From: Streptomyces poonensis
Lineage (GTDB): Bacteria; Actinomycetota; Actinomycetes; Streptomycetales; Streptomycetaceae
NCBI RefSeq assembly: GCF_014650915.1
Contig: NZ_BMVW01000020.1
Coordinates: 71,164 to 135,163, forward strand
DNA: 64,000 nucleotides
Direction: 5' to 3'
In this document: piece after piece, positions 8,653 through 17,605 of the stretch
How positions within the stretch are numbered: the first letter of the stretch is position 1
Layout: the number at the start of each line of letters is the position of its first letter
Translations under genes and position numbers: made by a program
Notes under the pieces: model-generated
The model's input: the letters and a program-made list of their open reading frames with translations, nothing else
Told to the model about the DNA's origin: nothing
Database searches by the model: none

Positions 8653-10824
8653 GTGTCCGCAGCCCCCACGTACCCGTACCGGAGACCAGCCGGCCGCCGC
8701 GCCGTTCCCCTGCTCGCGCTCGGCGCCCTGGTGGCGTCGTCGCTCGCCCTCGCCGCTCCGCCCGCCCAGGCCGCGGAGACCCTGCTCTCCCAGGGCAGGC
8801 CCGCCACCGCCTCGTCCCAGGAAGGCGACGGCTACGCCCCCTCGGCGGCCGTCGACGGCAACCTCACCGGCACCCGCTGGGCCAGCCGGTGGAGCGACCC
8901 GCAGTGGTTCCAGGTCGATCTCGGACAGCGGTCCGGCCTCAGCCGCGTGGTGCTGACCTGGGAGGGCGCGTACGGCAAGAGCTATCAGATCCAGGCGTCC
9001 GACAACGGCACGGACTGGCGGACCCTGAAGACCGTGACCGGCGGTGACGGCGGCACGGACGAGCTCGCCGTCTCCGGCTCCGGACGCTACGTCCGCATGC
9101 TGGGCACCGAGCGTTCCGGCGGCTACGGCTACTCCCTGTGGGAGTTCCAGGTGTACGGGACCACGGACGGCACACCGCCCGCCGGAGGACCGGTCGAGGT
9201 CACCGGCTCGCAGGGGAACTGGCAACTGACCGTCGGCGGCCAGCCGTACACCGTCAAGGGCCTGACCTGGGGCCCCGCCATCGCAGACGCGCCCAAGTAC
9301 ATGCCCGACGTCAAGTCCATGGGCGTCAACACGATCCGCACCTGGGGCACCGACAGCTCCACCGAGCCGCTGCTGGACACCGCCGCCGCGCACGGCATCC
9401 GCGTCGTCAACGGCTTCTGGCTGCAACCCGGCGGCGGACCCGGCTCCGGCGGCTGCGTCGACTACGTCACCGACACCACGTACAAGAACAACATGCTCAC
9501 CGAGTTCGCCAAGTGGGTGGAGGCATATAAGAGCCACCCGGCGACCCTCATGTGGAACGTGGGCAACGAGTCGGTCCTCGGCCTGCAGAACTGCTACAGC
9601 GGGACGGAGCTGGAGGCGCAGCGCAACGCCTACACCGGCTTCGTCAACGACGTCGCCAAGAAGATCCACAGCATCGACCCCGACCACCCCGTCACCTCGA
9701 CCGACGCCTGGACGGGAGCCTGGCCGTACTACCAGCGCAACGCGCCCGACCTCGACCTGTACTCGATGAACTCCTACGGCGACGTCTGCGGCGTCCAGGA
9801 GGACTGGGAGGAGGGCGGCTACACCAAGCCGTACATCATCACCGAGGGCGGTCCGGCCGGTGAGTGGGAGGTACCCGACGACGCCAACGGCGTCCCCGAC
9901 GAGCCGACCGACGTGCAGAAGGCCGAGGGGTACACCAAGGCCTGGGACTGCGTCACCGGCCACCGGGGCGTCGCGCTCGGCGCCACACTCTTCCACTACG
10001 GCGTCGAGCACGACTTCGGCGGCATCTGGTTCAACCTCATACCCGACGGGCTGAAGAGGCTGTCCTACTACGCCGTCAAGAAGGCGTACAGCGGATCGAC
10101 CAGCGGTGACAACACCCCGCCCGTCATCACGGACATGGCCGTCGACCGGGCCTCATCGGCCGCGGCGGGCGGCGAGTTCACCGTCCGCGCGGGCGTGCGC
10201 GACCCCGACGGCGACCCGGTCACGTACAAGGTCTTCCTCAGCGGCAACTACGCCAACGGCGACAAGCGCCTGGTCGAGGCGGAGTGGCGGTCCACCGGCA
10301 ACGGGACCTTCGCCGTGAAGGCCCCCGAGAAGCTCGGCGTGTGGAAGGTGTACCTTCAGGCCGAGGACGGCCGCGGCAACGCCGGCATCGAGACGAAGTC
10401 GGTCAAGGTCGTCGCCCCGCCGGTCACCGGCACGAACGTGGCGCTGAACAAGCCCACCACCGCCTCCTCCTTCCAGCCCTCCTACGGCGACTGCCCGTGC
10501 GAGCCCGCCAAGGCGACGGACGGCAAGGCCGACACGCGCTGGGCCAGCGACTGGAGCGACCCGCAGTGGATCCAGGTCGACCTCGGCGCCGCCACCGCCG
10601 TCCGCAGGCTCCAGCTCGTCTGGGACCCCGCCTACGCCAAGTCCTACGAGGTCCGGGTCTCGGACGACGGCAGCACCTGGCGCACGGTCCACACCACGAC
10701 CGCCGGTGACGGCGACGTCGACACCATCGACGTCGCGGCGACCGCGCGTTACGTACGACTGCACCTGACGGCGCGTGGCACCGGCTGGGGCTACTCGCTG
10801 CACGAGTTCGGCATCTACAGCTGA
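8653..10824 (+). CDS. Secreted TIM-barrel glycosidase with N- and C-terminal F5/8C domains
   Basis: 723 residues from GTG 8653 (AGGAG five bases upstream). After a signal peptide ending near PAQAAE there is an F5/8C module (about 38-165) very like that of the preceding gene. A clan GH-A TIM barrel resembling GH2-type catalytic domains follows, with acid/base Glu306 in WNVGNES and a likely nucleophile Glu398 in YIITEGG. Then comes an Ig-like domain (PPVITDMAVDRASS) and a second F5/8C module (about 590-723). The three-way domain plan suggests an enzyme that stays bound to insoluble glycan. The exact family and substrate cannot be fixed by eye. Confidence 0.85.
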   Translation: MSAAPTYPYRRPAGRRAVPLLALGALVASSLALAAPPAQAAETLLSQGRPATASSQEGDGYAPSAAVDGNLTGTRWASRWSDPQWFQVDLGQRSGLSRVVLTWEGAYGKSYQIQASDNGTDWRTLKTVTGGDGGTDELAVSGSGRYVRMLGTERSGGYGYSLWEFQVYGTTDGTPPAGGPVEVTGSQGNWQLTVGGQPYTVKGLTWGPAIADAPKYMPDVKSMGVNTIRTWGTDSSTEPLLDTAAAHGIRVVNGFWLQPGGGPGSGGCVDYVTDTTYKNNMLTEFAKWVEAYKSHPATLMWNVGNESVLGLQNCYSGTELEAQRNAYTGFVNDVAKKIHSIDPDHPVTSTDAWTGAWPYYQRNAPDLDLYSMNSYGDVCGVQEDWEEGGYTKPYIITEGGPAGEWEVPDDANGVPDEPTDVQKAEGYTKAWDCVTGHRGVALGATLFHYGVEHDFGGIWFNLIPDGLKRLSYYAVKKAYSGSTSGDNTPPVITDMAVDRASSAAAGGEFTVRAGVRDPDGDPVTYKVFLSGNYANGDKRLVEAEWRSTGNGTFAVKAPEKLGVWKVYLQAEDGRGNAGIETKSVKVVAPPVTGTNVALNKPTTASSFQPSYGDCPCEPAKATDGKADTRWASDWSDPQWIQVDLGAATAVRRLQLVWDPAYAKSYEVRVSDDGSTWRTVHTTTAGDGDVDTIDVAATARYVRLHLTARGTGWGYSLHEFGIYS

Positions 10825-10837
10825 TCCACGGCTGACG

Positions 10838-10865
10838 GCGGAGGGCGTCCGGCGGCGCCCTCCGC
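10838..10865. terminator. Ten-bp stem hairpin
   Basis: Perfect stem GCGGAGGGCG/CGCCCTCCGC with an 8-base loop just after the glycosidase stop codon. A plausible terminator or processing site before the DUF1996 gene. Confidence 0.65.
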
Positions 10866-10907
10866 ACCACCCCCACCCACCTGGCACCTCAGCGGGCAGG
10901 AGGCCCC

Positions 10908-12005
10908 ATGAGACCGCGTTCGAAGCTCCCCGCGCTGCTGGTCGGCAGCTCACTCCTCGCGAGCTCACTCGGCGTCGGCACCATCGCTACGGCGGCCGAT
11001 CCCGGCAGCACCCCGGCTGCTTCGGCCTTCTCGGCCAGCGGACACACCGGTCACACCGGACACACGACGGCGGTGTCGACCCGGGCGTCCGCCGACGATC
11101 CCGACGGCGACGGGTACATACCGGCCGTTCCCCCGGTCACCGGCGTGACCCCGTCCGAGGCCACCCCGCCGCCGCGCTACCACAAGGAGTTCCAGGCCAA
11201 CTGCGCCGTCACGCACACCGCGCCGGACGACCCGATCGTGTACCCGGGGCAGCCGGGCAAGTCCCACGACCACACCTTCATGGGCAACACGACGACGAAC
11301 GCCGGCAGCACGACGGCGAGCCTCTACGGAGGAGACACCACCTGCAAGGCGCCGGCCGACGCCTCCGCGTACTGGATGCCGTCCCTGTACAAGGGGGACA
11401 AGAAGATCCTGCCGGTCGGCCCGCAGGTCATCTACTACAAGGCCGGTGTCACCGACTACACCAGCGTCCGGCCCTTCCCCAAGGGGCTGCGGTACGTCGT
11501 CGGCGACCCCATGCAGAGCGCTCAGGACTTCCGCGCTCACAAGGGCTTCGTCGAGGGCTGGGAATGCGGTGACAGCTTCTTCAACGTCGACTTCCCGGCC
11601 AGCTGCCCGAGCCGGCCCGACGTCCAGCTCAACATCCGTTTCCAGGCGCCCAGTTGCTGGGACGGCAAGTACCTCGACACCCCCGACCACAAGAGCCACA
11701 TGGCCTACCCGGTCGTCAAGCCCGGCACCAACGACAACATGTGCCCGGCCTCCCACCCGGTCGCCCTGCCGATGATCGAGTTCAAGATGGCCTTCCCGGT
11801 CAACGGCGACATGAGCGACGTCCGCCTGGCCAGTGGCCGCGGCTACTCCTTCCACTACGACTTCTTCAACGCCTGGGAGGAGCGGACCCTCAAGGCGCTG
11901 GTCGACCACTGCATCGTGGGCGGCCTCCAGTGCGACACGCGCGGCTACGACCTGTACCACCCGGAGCGCGGCGCGGTGCTGAACGAGGACCACCGGCTGC
12001 CCTGA
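10908..12005 (+). CDS. Secreted DUF1996 protein
   Basis: 365 residues with signal peptide (LLASSLGVGTIATAA) and a linker rich in GHTGHTGHT. The body carries the DUF1996 hallmarks: FQANCAVTHTAPDDPIVYPG, GKSHDHTFMGN, conserved cysteines, and an N-terminal-half motif ending in VEGWECGD. ATG 10908 is preceded by AGGAGG. DUF1996 proteins are secreted in actinomycetes and fungi and often sit beside plant-polymer degrading enzymes; no activity is established. Its place between a glycosidase and a GH3 enzyme suggests a role in glycan binding or attack. Confidence 0.9.
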   Translation: MRPRSKLPALLVGSSLLASSLGVGTIATAADPGSTPAASAFSASGHTGHTGHTTAVSTRASADDPDGDGYIPAVPPVTGVTPSEATPPPRYHKEFQANCAVTHTAPDDPIVYPGQPGKSHDHTFMGNTTTNAGSTTASLYGGDTTCKAPADASAYWMPSLYKGDKKILPVGPQVIYYKAGVTDYTSVRPFPKGLRYVVGDPMQSAQDFRAHKGFVEGWECGDSFFNVDFPASCPSRPDVQLNIRFQAPSCWDGKYLDTPDHKSHMAYPVVKPGTNDNMCPASHPVALPMIEFKMAFPVNGDMSDVRLASGRGYSFHYDFFNAWEERTLKALVDHCIVGGLQCDTRGYDLYHPERGAVLNEDHRLP

Positions 12006-12023
12006 TCCCAGGAAGTGTTCGGA

Positions 12024-14456
12024 ATGGACGACGAGACACTCGACCGGCTCATCGGCGAGCTGGGCCTCGACCAGAAGGTGCGCCTGCTCACCGGCGCGAC
12101 GACCTGGCGTACCGCCGGTGAGCCCGGGATCGGGCTGCGGGAGATGGTGACCTCGGACGGGCCCGCCGGGGTGCGTGGCGAGGCGTGGGACGAACGGCGC
12201 ACCTCGGTCCTGCTGCCCTCCGCCTCCGCCCTGGGCGCGATGTGGGACGAGGAACTGGTGGAGCGGCTCGGGGGCCTGCTCGCCACCGAGGCCGCCCGCA
12301 AGGGCGTCGACGTGGTACTGGCCCCCACGCTCAACCTCCACCGGAGCCCGCTGGGCGGCCGGCACTTCGAGTGCTTCTCCGAGGACCCGGAACTGACCGG
12401 CCGTACCGGAGCCGCGCTGATCAGGGGCATCCAGGCCCTCGGGGTGGCGGCCACCGCGAAGCACTACGTCGGCAACGACTCCGAGACCGACCGGCTGACC
12501 GTCGACGTCCGGGTGTCCGAACGCACCCTGCGAGAGGTGTACCTCGCGCCCTTCGAGGCAGCCGTCGAGGCCGGGGTGTGGCTCGTCATGGCGGGCTACA
12601 ACGCCGTCGGCGGCACGACCATGACGGCCAGCCCGCTCCTGGCGGAACCCCTCAAGGGGGAATGGGGGTTCGACGGGGTCGCCGTCTCCGACTGGGCGGC
12701 CGTGCGCACCACCGAGGAGACCGGTCGCGCCGCCCTCGACCTGGCGATGCCGGGCCCGGACAGTCCCTGGGGCGCGTCGCTGGTGCGGGCGGTGAAGGAC
12801 GGCCTGGTCACCGAGGATGCGGTCGACGAGAAGGTGCGGCGGCTGCTCCGGCTCGCCGGCCGTGTGGGCGCGCTGGAACCCCACCGCCCGCGCCGGGTGC
12901 CGGTGGCTGCGTCCCGCGACAACCGGGCGCTGCTGCGCCGCGCCGTCAGTGCCGGTTCGGTCCTGCTGCGCAACAGCGGCGTCCTGCCGCTCGACCCCGC
13001 CGGGCTGTCCACCGTCGCGGTCGTCGGCGTGCACGCCGCGTCCCCGCGCGTCCAGGGCGGCGGCAGCGCGGGCGTCTTCTGCTCCGACGTGGTCACCCCG
13101 CTGGCGGGCGTCCGGGCCCGGCTGCGGGGGCGAACCCGGGTCGTGTACGAGCCCGGACCGGCACCGGAGTCCCCGCCCGACCCTCTCGGCATCGACCGGT
13201 GCACCGACCCGGAGTCGGGTGCCCCCGGCGTGCTCCTGCGGGTGTTGGACGCGGCGGGGCGGGAGCTGTACGCCGAACACCGGTTCTCCGGTCGGCAGCT
13301 GGAGCCCGGTCTGCCCCCCGGCGCCCACACGGTGGAGATCGGTGCGGTGCTGCACCCCCATCGGCCGGGAGAGTGGGCGTTCGGTGTCGGGGGCTTCGGG
13401 CGCATGACGCTCACCGTCGACGGCCGCACGCTCCTGGCAGGGGAGTTCCCCGGTGACACCGACGACCCGGCCGTCGTCCACGTCAACCCGCCCGTGCACG
13501 CGGCGCGGACGGTCTTGACCACCGAGCGGCCCGTGCACGTGGTGGCCCGGCGTGAACTGGTACCCGGCCGCGGACGCGCCACCGTCGTCACCGCGGCGCC
13601 ACCGCAACCGGACCCGGCGACCGCGCTGGCGGACGCGGTGCGGGCGGCCCGGGACGCCGACGCCGCGATCGTGGTCGTCGGCACCACCGAGCACAGCGAG
13701 ACCGAAGGGTACGACCGCACCGGTCTGTCACTCGGAGGGCACCAGGACGAGCTGGTCCGCGCGGTGGCCGCCGCGAATCCGCGCACGGTCGTGGTCGTCA
13801 ACAGCGGCGGCCCGGTCGAACTGCCCTGGCGCCGGGAAGCGGGCGCCGTGCTGCTCACCTGGTTCCCGGGACAGGAGGCCGGCGCGGGGCTAGCCGACGT
13901 CCTGTTCGGCCTCGCGGAGCCCGGCGGCCGGCTCCCCACCACCTGGGCGGCGTCCCTGGCGGACGCGCCCGTCACCCGCACCCGGCCGGTCGACGGCCGG
14001 CTCGACTACGCCGAGGGACTGCACATCGGCCACCGGGCGTGGTTGCGAGCCGGACGCGAGCCCGCCTACTGGTTCGGCCACGGACTCGGCTACACGACGT
14101 GGGAGTACACGGCCGTGGAGGCTCCCGCGCACGTCGCGGCGGGCGAGCCGTTCACCGTTCGAGTGACGGTGCGCAACACGGGCACCCGCGCCGGGCGTGA
14201 GGTCGTACAGGTCTATCTGGCCCGGCCCGATTCGGCGGTGGAGCGTCCGGTGCGCTGGTTCGCCGGGTACGCGGCCGTGCGGGCGGACGCGGGCCGGACG
14301 GCGAGTGCCGAGGTGGTGGTGGGCCCGCGCGCCCTGCGGCACTGGTCGGAGGCGGACCACGGCTGGGCCACGGAGCCCGGCCCCTTCCGGCTCATGGTGG
14401 GCAGGTCGGCGGGGGACGTGCGGTGGGAGGGGCAGGTGGCGGTCGGCGGCCCCTGA
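12024..14456 (+). CDS. GH3 beta-glucosidase-like enzyme with PA14-type insert
   Basis: 810 residues, no signal peptide, so probably cytoplasmic. The order is the GH3 N-terminal barrel (TSDGPAGVRG, TAKHYVGNDSETDR), nucleophile Asp223 in AVSDWAAV, the GH3 C-terminal sandwich, an inserted PA14-like region (about 390-500, ending near DTDDPAVVHV) and a fibronectin III-like tail. This is the BglX/beta-glucosidase plan of exo-acting enzymes. ATG 12024 has AGGAAG nine bases upstream; GTG 12015 is the alternative. Only 18 bp follow the DUF1996 stop, so the two are co-transcribed. Probably finishes intracellular breakdown of imported oligosaccharides. Confidence 0.9.
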   Translation: MDDETLDRLIGELGLDQKVRLLTGATTWRTAGEPGIGLREMVTSDGPAGVRGEAWDERRTSVLLPSASALGAMWDEELVERLGGLLATEAARKGVDVVLAPTLNLHRSPLGGRHFECFSEDPELTGRTGAALIRGIQALGVAATAKHYVGNDSETDRLTVDVRVSERTLREVYLAPFEAAVEAGVWLVMAGYNAVGGTTMTASPLLAEPLKGEWGFDGVAVSDWAAVRTTEETGRAALDLAMPGPDSPWGASLVRAVKDGLVTEDAVDEKVRRLLRLAGRVGALEPHRPRRVPVAASRDNRALLRRAVSAGSVLLRNSGVLPLDPAGLSTVAVVGVHAASPRVQGGGSAGVFCSDVVTPLAGVRARLRGRTRVVYEPGPAPESPPDPLGIDRCTDPESGAPGVLLRVLDAAGRELYAEHRFSGRQLEPGLPPGAHTVEIGAVLHPHRPGEWAFGVGGFGRMTLTVDGRTLLAGEFPGDTDDPAVVHVNPPVHAARTVLTTERPVHVVARRELVPGRGRATVVTAAPPQPDPATALADAVRAARDADAAIVVVGTTEHSETEGYDRTGLSLGGHQDELVRAVAAANPRTVVVVNSGGPVELPWRREAGAVLLTWFPGQEAGAGLADVLFGLAEPGGRLPTTWAASLADAPVTRTRPVDGRLDYAEGLHIGHRAWLRAGREPAYWFGHGLGYTTWEYTAVEAPAHVAAGEPFTVRVTVRNTGTRAGREVVQVYLARPDSAVERPVRWFAGYAAVRADAGRTASAEVVVGPRALRHWSEADHGWATEPGPFRLMVGRSAGDVRWEGQVAVGGP

Positions 14457-14476
14457 GGGGCGCGGCGTTCCAGGCA

Positions 14477-14556
14477 GCACGTTCGCCGGGGCCGCGGCGC
14501 GTTGCCCGAAACCGCGGCGCGTGCACCGAAACCGCAGCGCGTTCGCCGAGGCCGCA
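14477..14556. repeat. Four 20-bp tandem repeats between convergent genes
   Basis: Units at 14477, 14497, 14517 and 14537 follow GCRCGTTSGCCGRRRCCGCR. They lie in the 278-bp gap between the convergent GH3 and ROK genes. No ordinary hairpin terminator is clear here. Confidence 0.8.
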
Positions 14557-14734
14557 GCGCCGGGCCGGGCCCGCGTGGCGCCGTGGGGAACTCCCCCGGC
14601 GCCGCGCCTTCGGCCGATGCCTGGGCATCACTTCTCCTCTCATCACCCGCAGCGGGGGCCGACTGCGCCGGGTCCATGGCACCGGACCGGACCCGAGTCC
14701 GTGGCACAGGACCCGAGATCGGCGCGTGCGCCGC

Positions 14735-16093
14735 TCACTGCACCGAGCGCTCCCGCAGGGCCGTCCGCCACGCCGGGTCCGGTTCCACCGGTTCGGCCTC
14801 CTCCGGCCGGCCGCCCCGCGCGAAGAAGTCGGCGAGCGGCAGGATCGCAGCGCCCACGGTGACGGCGTCCGGTCCCAGGGTGCCTAGGTCGATGCGGACG
14901 CGGGCGGCGGGATAGGTCAGGGCGTACGAGGTGGCATGGGCCGTCACCGAGTCCAGGAAGCGCCGGCCGAGCTGGAGTCCGGCCCAGCCGCCGACCAGGA
15001 TGCGTTCGGGCTGGAAAAGGTTGATCAGGTCGGAGAACCCCGCGCCGAGGTACTCGGCGGTCTCCTCGAGGACGGCCAGGGCAGTGGCGTCGGGTTCCGG
15101 AACGGTCCCCGTTCCGTCCGAACCCGAACCCGAACCCGGATCCGAACCCGTACCCGGATCCGGGTACGCGGCCGCGAGCATCGCGGTCAGCGCCGTCTCC
15201 TCGTCCGCGCCCGCGGGCGGCTGCCCGCCCGCCTCCGCCCAGCGCTGGAGCAGCGCCTCCGCGCCCGCGTACGCCTCCAGGCAGCCCTGGGCGCCGCAGC
15301 GGCACCGGCGCCCGCGTACCCGTACCGTCAGGTGTCCCCACTCCACGGCCCGGCCCGGACCCATGTCGTCGCTGACGACGCAGGCGCCGACGCCGGAGCC
15401 GAAGAGCACCACCGCCGCGCTCTGCGCGCCGCGCCCGGCGCCGAACCACATCTCCGCCTGCCCGAGCGTCTTGGCGCCGTTGTCGATGTAGTACGGCACG
15501 GTGTCGGGCAGCAGGCGGGCCTCGCGCAGCAGCCGCTCCAGGGGGACGGCGTCCCAGCCGATCGTCTGGCCGTGCACGACGGCGCCGTCCTCCGGGGTCC
15601 TGGCGACGATGCCCGGCACCCCGATCCCGACGCCGAGCAGCCGCTCCGCCGCGATGCCGGCCTCGTCCAGCACCTCGGGGATGCCCTCGCGCAGATGCGT
15701 CAGGACGACGCCGACGTCGTAGCGGTCGAGGCGGTTCGGGCCGTCGGTCTCCAGCGGTTTCTCGGTCCGGGCCAGCTCGGTGAGGGCGAGGTCGAAGAGT
15801 TCGATCCGTACCCGTGTCTCGCCGATGTCGACGCCTATGAGGTAACCGCTCTGTGCGCTGATGCGCAGCAGTGTGCGGGGCCGGCCGCCGGCCGAGTCGA
15901 CGCTGCCGGCCTCCTCGACCAGTCCTTCGGCGACCAGCTCGGAGACCACGTTGCTCACCGAGCCCGAACTCAGCCCGGTGGCCGGCCCCAGCGAGAACCG
16001 GCTGAGCGGCCCGTCGAAATACAACCGTTGCAATACCGCGGTGCGGTTCTCCCGTCGCAGGTCACGCACTGTACGGCCGTTGCGCACTCTCAC
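14735..16093 (-). CDS. ROK-family transcriptional regulator
   Basis: 452 residues. An N-terminal winged helix (LSRFSLGPATGLSSGSVSNV) is followed by a ROK sugar-kinase-like domain with VGVGIGVPG, the DNGAK motif, an EWGH motif and the zinc site CRCGAQGCLE. Start: GTG 16093 with GAGGGGG upstream; TTG 16126 is also open. Divergent from the sugar importer 195 bp away, which it probably controls in response to a sugar or sugar phosphate. Odd point: a low-complexity Asp/Pro/Gly/Ser stretch encoded by repeated GAACCC-like hexamers (15115-15175) is inserted in the ROK domain. Confidence 0.9.
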   Translation of the reverse strand: MRVRNGRTVRDLRRENRTAVLQRLYFDGPLSRFSLGPATGLSSGSVSNVVSELVAEGLVEEAGSVDSAGGRPRTLLRISAQSGYLIGVDIGETRVRIELFDLALTELARTEKPLETDGPNRLDRYDVGVVLTHLREGIPEVLDEAGIAAERLLGVGIGVPGIVARTPEDGAVVHGQTIGWDAVPLERLLREARLLPDTVPYYIDNGAKTLGQAEMWFGAGRGAQSAAVVLFGSGVGACVVSDDMGPGRAVEWGHLTVRVRGRRCRCGAQGCLEAYAGAEALLQRWAEAGGQPPAGADEETALTAMLAAAYPDPGTGSDPGSGSGSDGTGTVPEPDATALAVLEETAEYLGAGFSDLINLFQPERILVGGWAGLQLGRRFLDSVTAHATSYALTYPAARVRIDLGTLGPDAVTVGAAILPLADFFARGGRPEEAEPVEPDPAWRTALRERSVQ

Positions 16094-16144
16094 CCCTGCC
16101 CCCTCGTTCCGAAGTCCTTCTCGCAACCTACATGGGGCGGAGCC

Positions 16145-16190
16145 CTTGACGCGACCTTCGCTTGAGGTTTAACTCACATCCTAAATTAAG
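16145..16190 (+). promoter_or_regulatory. Promoter and AT-rich operator of the sugar importer
   Basis: TTGACG at 16146-16151, a 16-base spacer, then TTTAAC at 16168-16173. The AT-rich segment TTTAACTCACATCCTAAATT overlaps the -10 and has partial dyad symmetry, as in ROK/NagC/XylR operators. Location between the ROK gene and the importer supports autoregulation plus repression. Confidence 0.45.
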
Positions 16191-16288
16191 CCGTGGGGGG
16201 CTACAGGGTCGGCATGCGGGGCGCTGCTCCGGCCTCGGCTCCCGCGGGCGATTCCGCATCCGCCACTTCCCGGAAGGCCTCTGGAGTC

Positions 16289-17605
16289 ATGCGCAGAATC
16301 AGAGCCGCGGCCGTCGGTGCCGTCACCCTTTCGTTCGTTCTCACCGCGGCGGCCTGCGGCGGCGGGACCTCCGGCTCGGAGGGGTCCAACGAGCAGCCGA
16401 AGACGCTCACGTACTGGGCCTCCAACCAGGGCGCGAACCTGGAGGTGGACAAGAAGGTCCTCCAGCCGGAACTCGACAAGTTCGAGAAGCGGACCGGCAT
16501 CGAGGTGAAGCTCGAGGTCGTGCCCTGGAGCGACCTCCTCAACCGCATCCTCACCGCCACCACCTCCGGCCAGGGCCCCGACGTCCTCAACATCGGCAAC
16601 ACCTGGAGTGCGTCGCTCCAGGCCAGCGGCGCCCTGCTGCCCTGGGACGCGAAGAACTTCGAGGCGATCGGCGGCAAGGACCGCTTCCTGGAGTCCGCGC
16701 TCGGCTCCACCGGCGTCGAGGGCCAGGACCCGGCCGCCGTGCCGCTGTACTCCATGGCCTACGCGCTCTACTACAACAAGAAGATGTTCGCCGACGCCGG
16801 CATCGAGAAGCCGCCGGCGACCTGGGAGGAGCTGGCCGAGACCGGAAGGAAGCTCTCCAAGGACGGCAAGTGGGGACTCGGCGCCGAGGGCTCCAACCTG
16901 TCGAACAACATCCACCAGGTCTTCGTCCTCGCCAAGCAGCACGGGGCGGACTTCTTCACCCCTGACGGCAAGGCCGACTTCACCTCCGACGGTGCCGTGG
17001 CGGCGGTGAAGCAGTACGTCGACCTGATGGCCGAGGACAAGGTCATCGCGCCGGGCAACGCCGAGTACGCGCAGAACCAGTCCCTGAGCGACTTCGCCAA
17101 GGACAAGACGGCCATGGTGCTGTGGCAGACCGCGTCGGCCACCTTCAAGACGCAGGGCATGAGCGAGGACGAGTGGGGCGTCGCTCCCGCCCCCGTGCAG
17201 TCCGGCGAGCCCGGCCGGGGCAAGGCCACCAACTCCATGGTCGCCGGCATCAACATGGCCGTCTTCAAGAACACCAAGAACATCGACGGCGCCAAGAAGT
17301 TCGTGAAGTTCATGACCAGCGACGAGGAGCAGGTCGTCCTGAACAAGGCGTACGGCTCCATACCTCCGGTCAAGGCCGCCCAGCAGGACCCGGCCTTCAG
17401 CGCCCCGGCGGTCGCCGTGCTCAGGGACACCCTCGCCACCAGTGCCACCGCACTGCCGCAGGTCCCCGAGGAGTCGCAGTTCGAGACCGTCGTCGGCACC
17501 GCCGTGAAGAACCTCTTCGCCGACGCCGCCGCCGGCCGTGCCGTGACCACCGAGTCGGTGCGGGCCGAGCTGGAGAAGGCCCAGCAGCAGATGCCCAACA
17601 AGTGA
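16289..17605 (+). CDS. Sugar-binding lipoprotein of the ROK-linked importer
   Basis: 438 residues with a lipobox (VLTAAACGGG), hence a membrane-anchored binding protein. Family 1 solute-binding features: LTYWASNQGANLEVDKKVL, VLNIGNTWSASLQ, SMAYALYYNKKMFADAGIEKPPATWEEL. ATG 16289 gives the right signal peptide, although the nearest GGAG is unusually close. The stop overlaps the GTG of the first permease gene, indicating translational coupling. Substrate unknown; the GH1 and GH3 beta-glucosidases nearby suggest beta-linked oligosaccharides. Confidence 0.92.
   Translation: MRRIRAAAVGAVTLSFVLTAAACGGGTSGSEGSNEQPKTLTYWASNQGANLEVDKKVLQPELDKFEKRTGIEVKLEVVPWSDLLNRILTATTSGQGPDVLNIGNTWSASLQASGALLPWDAKNFEAIGGKDRFLESALGSTGVEGQDPAAVPLYSMAYALYYNKKMFADAGIEKPPATWEELAETGRKLSKDGKWGLGAEGSNLSNNIHQVFVLAKQHGADFFTPDGKADFTSDGAVAAVKQYVDLMAEDKVIAPGNAEYAQNQSLSDFAKDKTAMVLWQTASATFKTQGMSEDEWGVAPAPVQSGEPGRGKATNSMVAGINMAVFKNTKNIDGAKKFVKFMTSDEEQVVLNKAYGSIPPVKAAQQDPAFSAPAVAVLRDTLATSATALPQVPEESQFETVVGTAVKNLFADAAAGRAVTTESVRAELEKAQQQMPNK

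Noticed and set aside
10965..13694. 909-codon minus-strand frame opposite the DUF1996 and GH3 genes
   Set aside because: Composition is Gly/Arg/Val/Asp-rich antisense of GC-rich coding DNA; no domain or ribosome site, and the plus strand holds two clear families.
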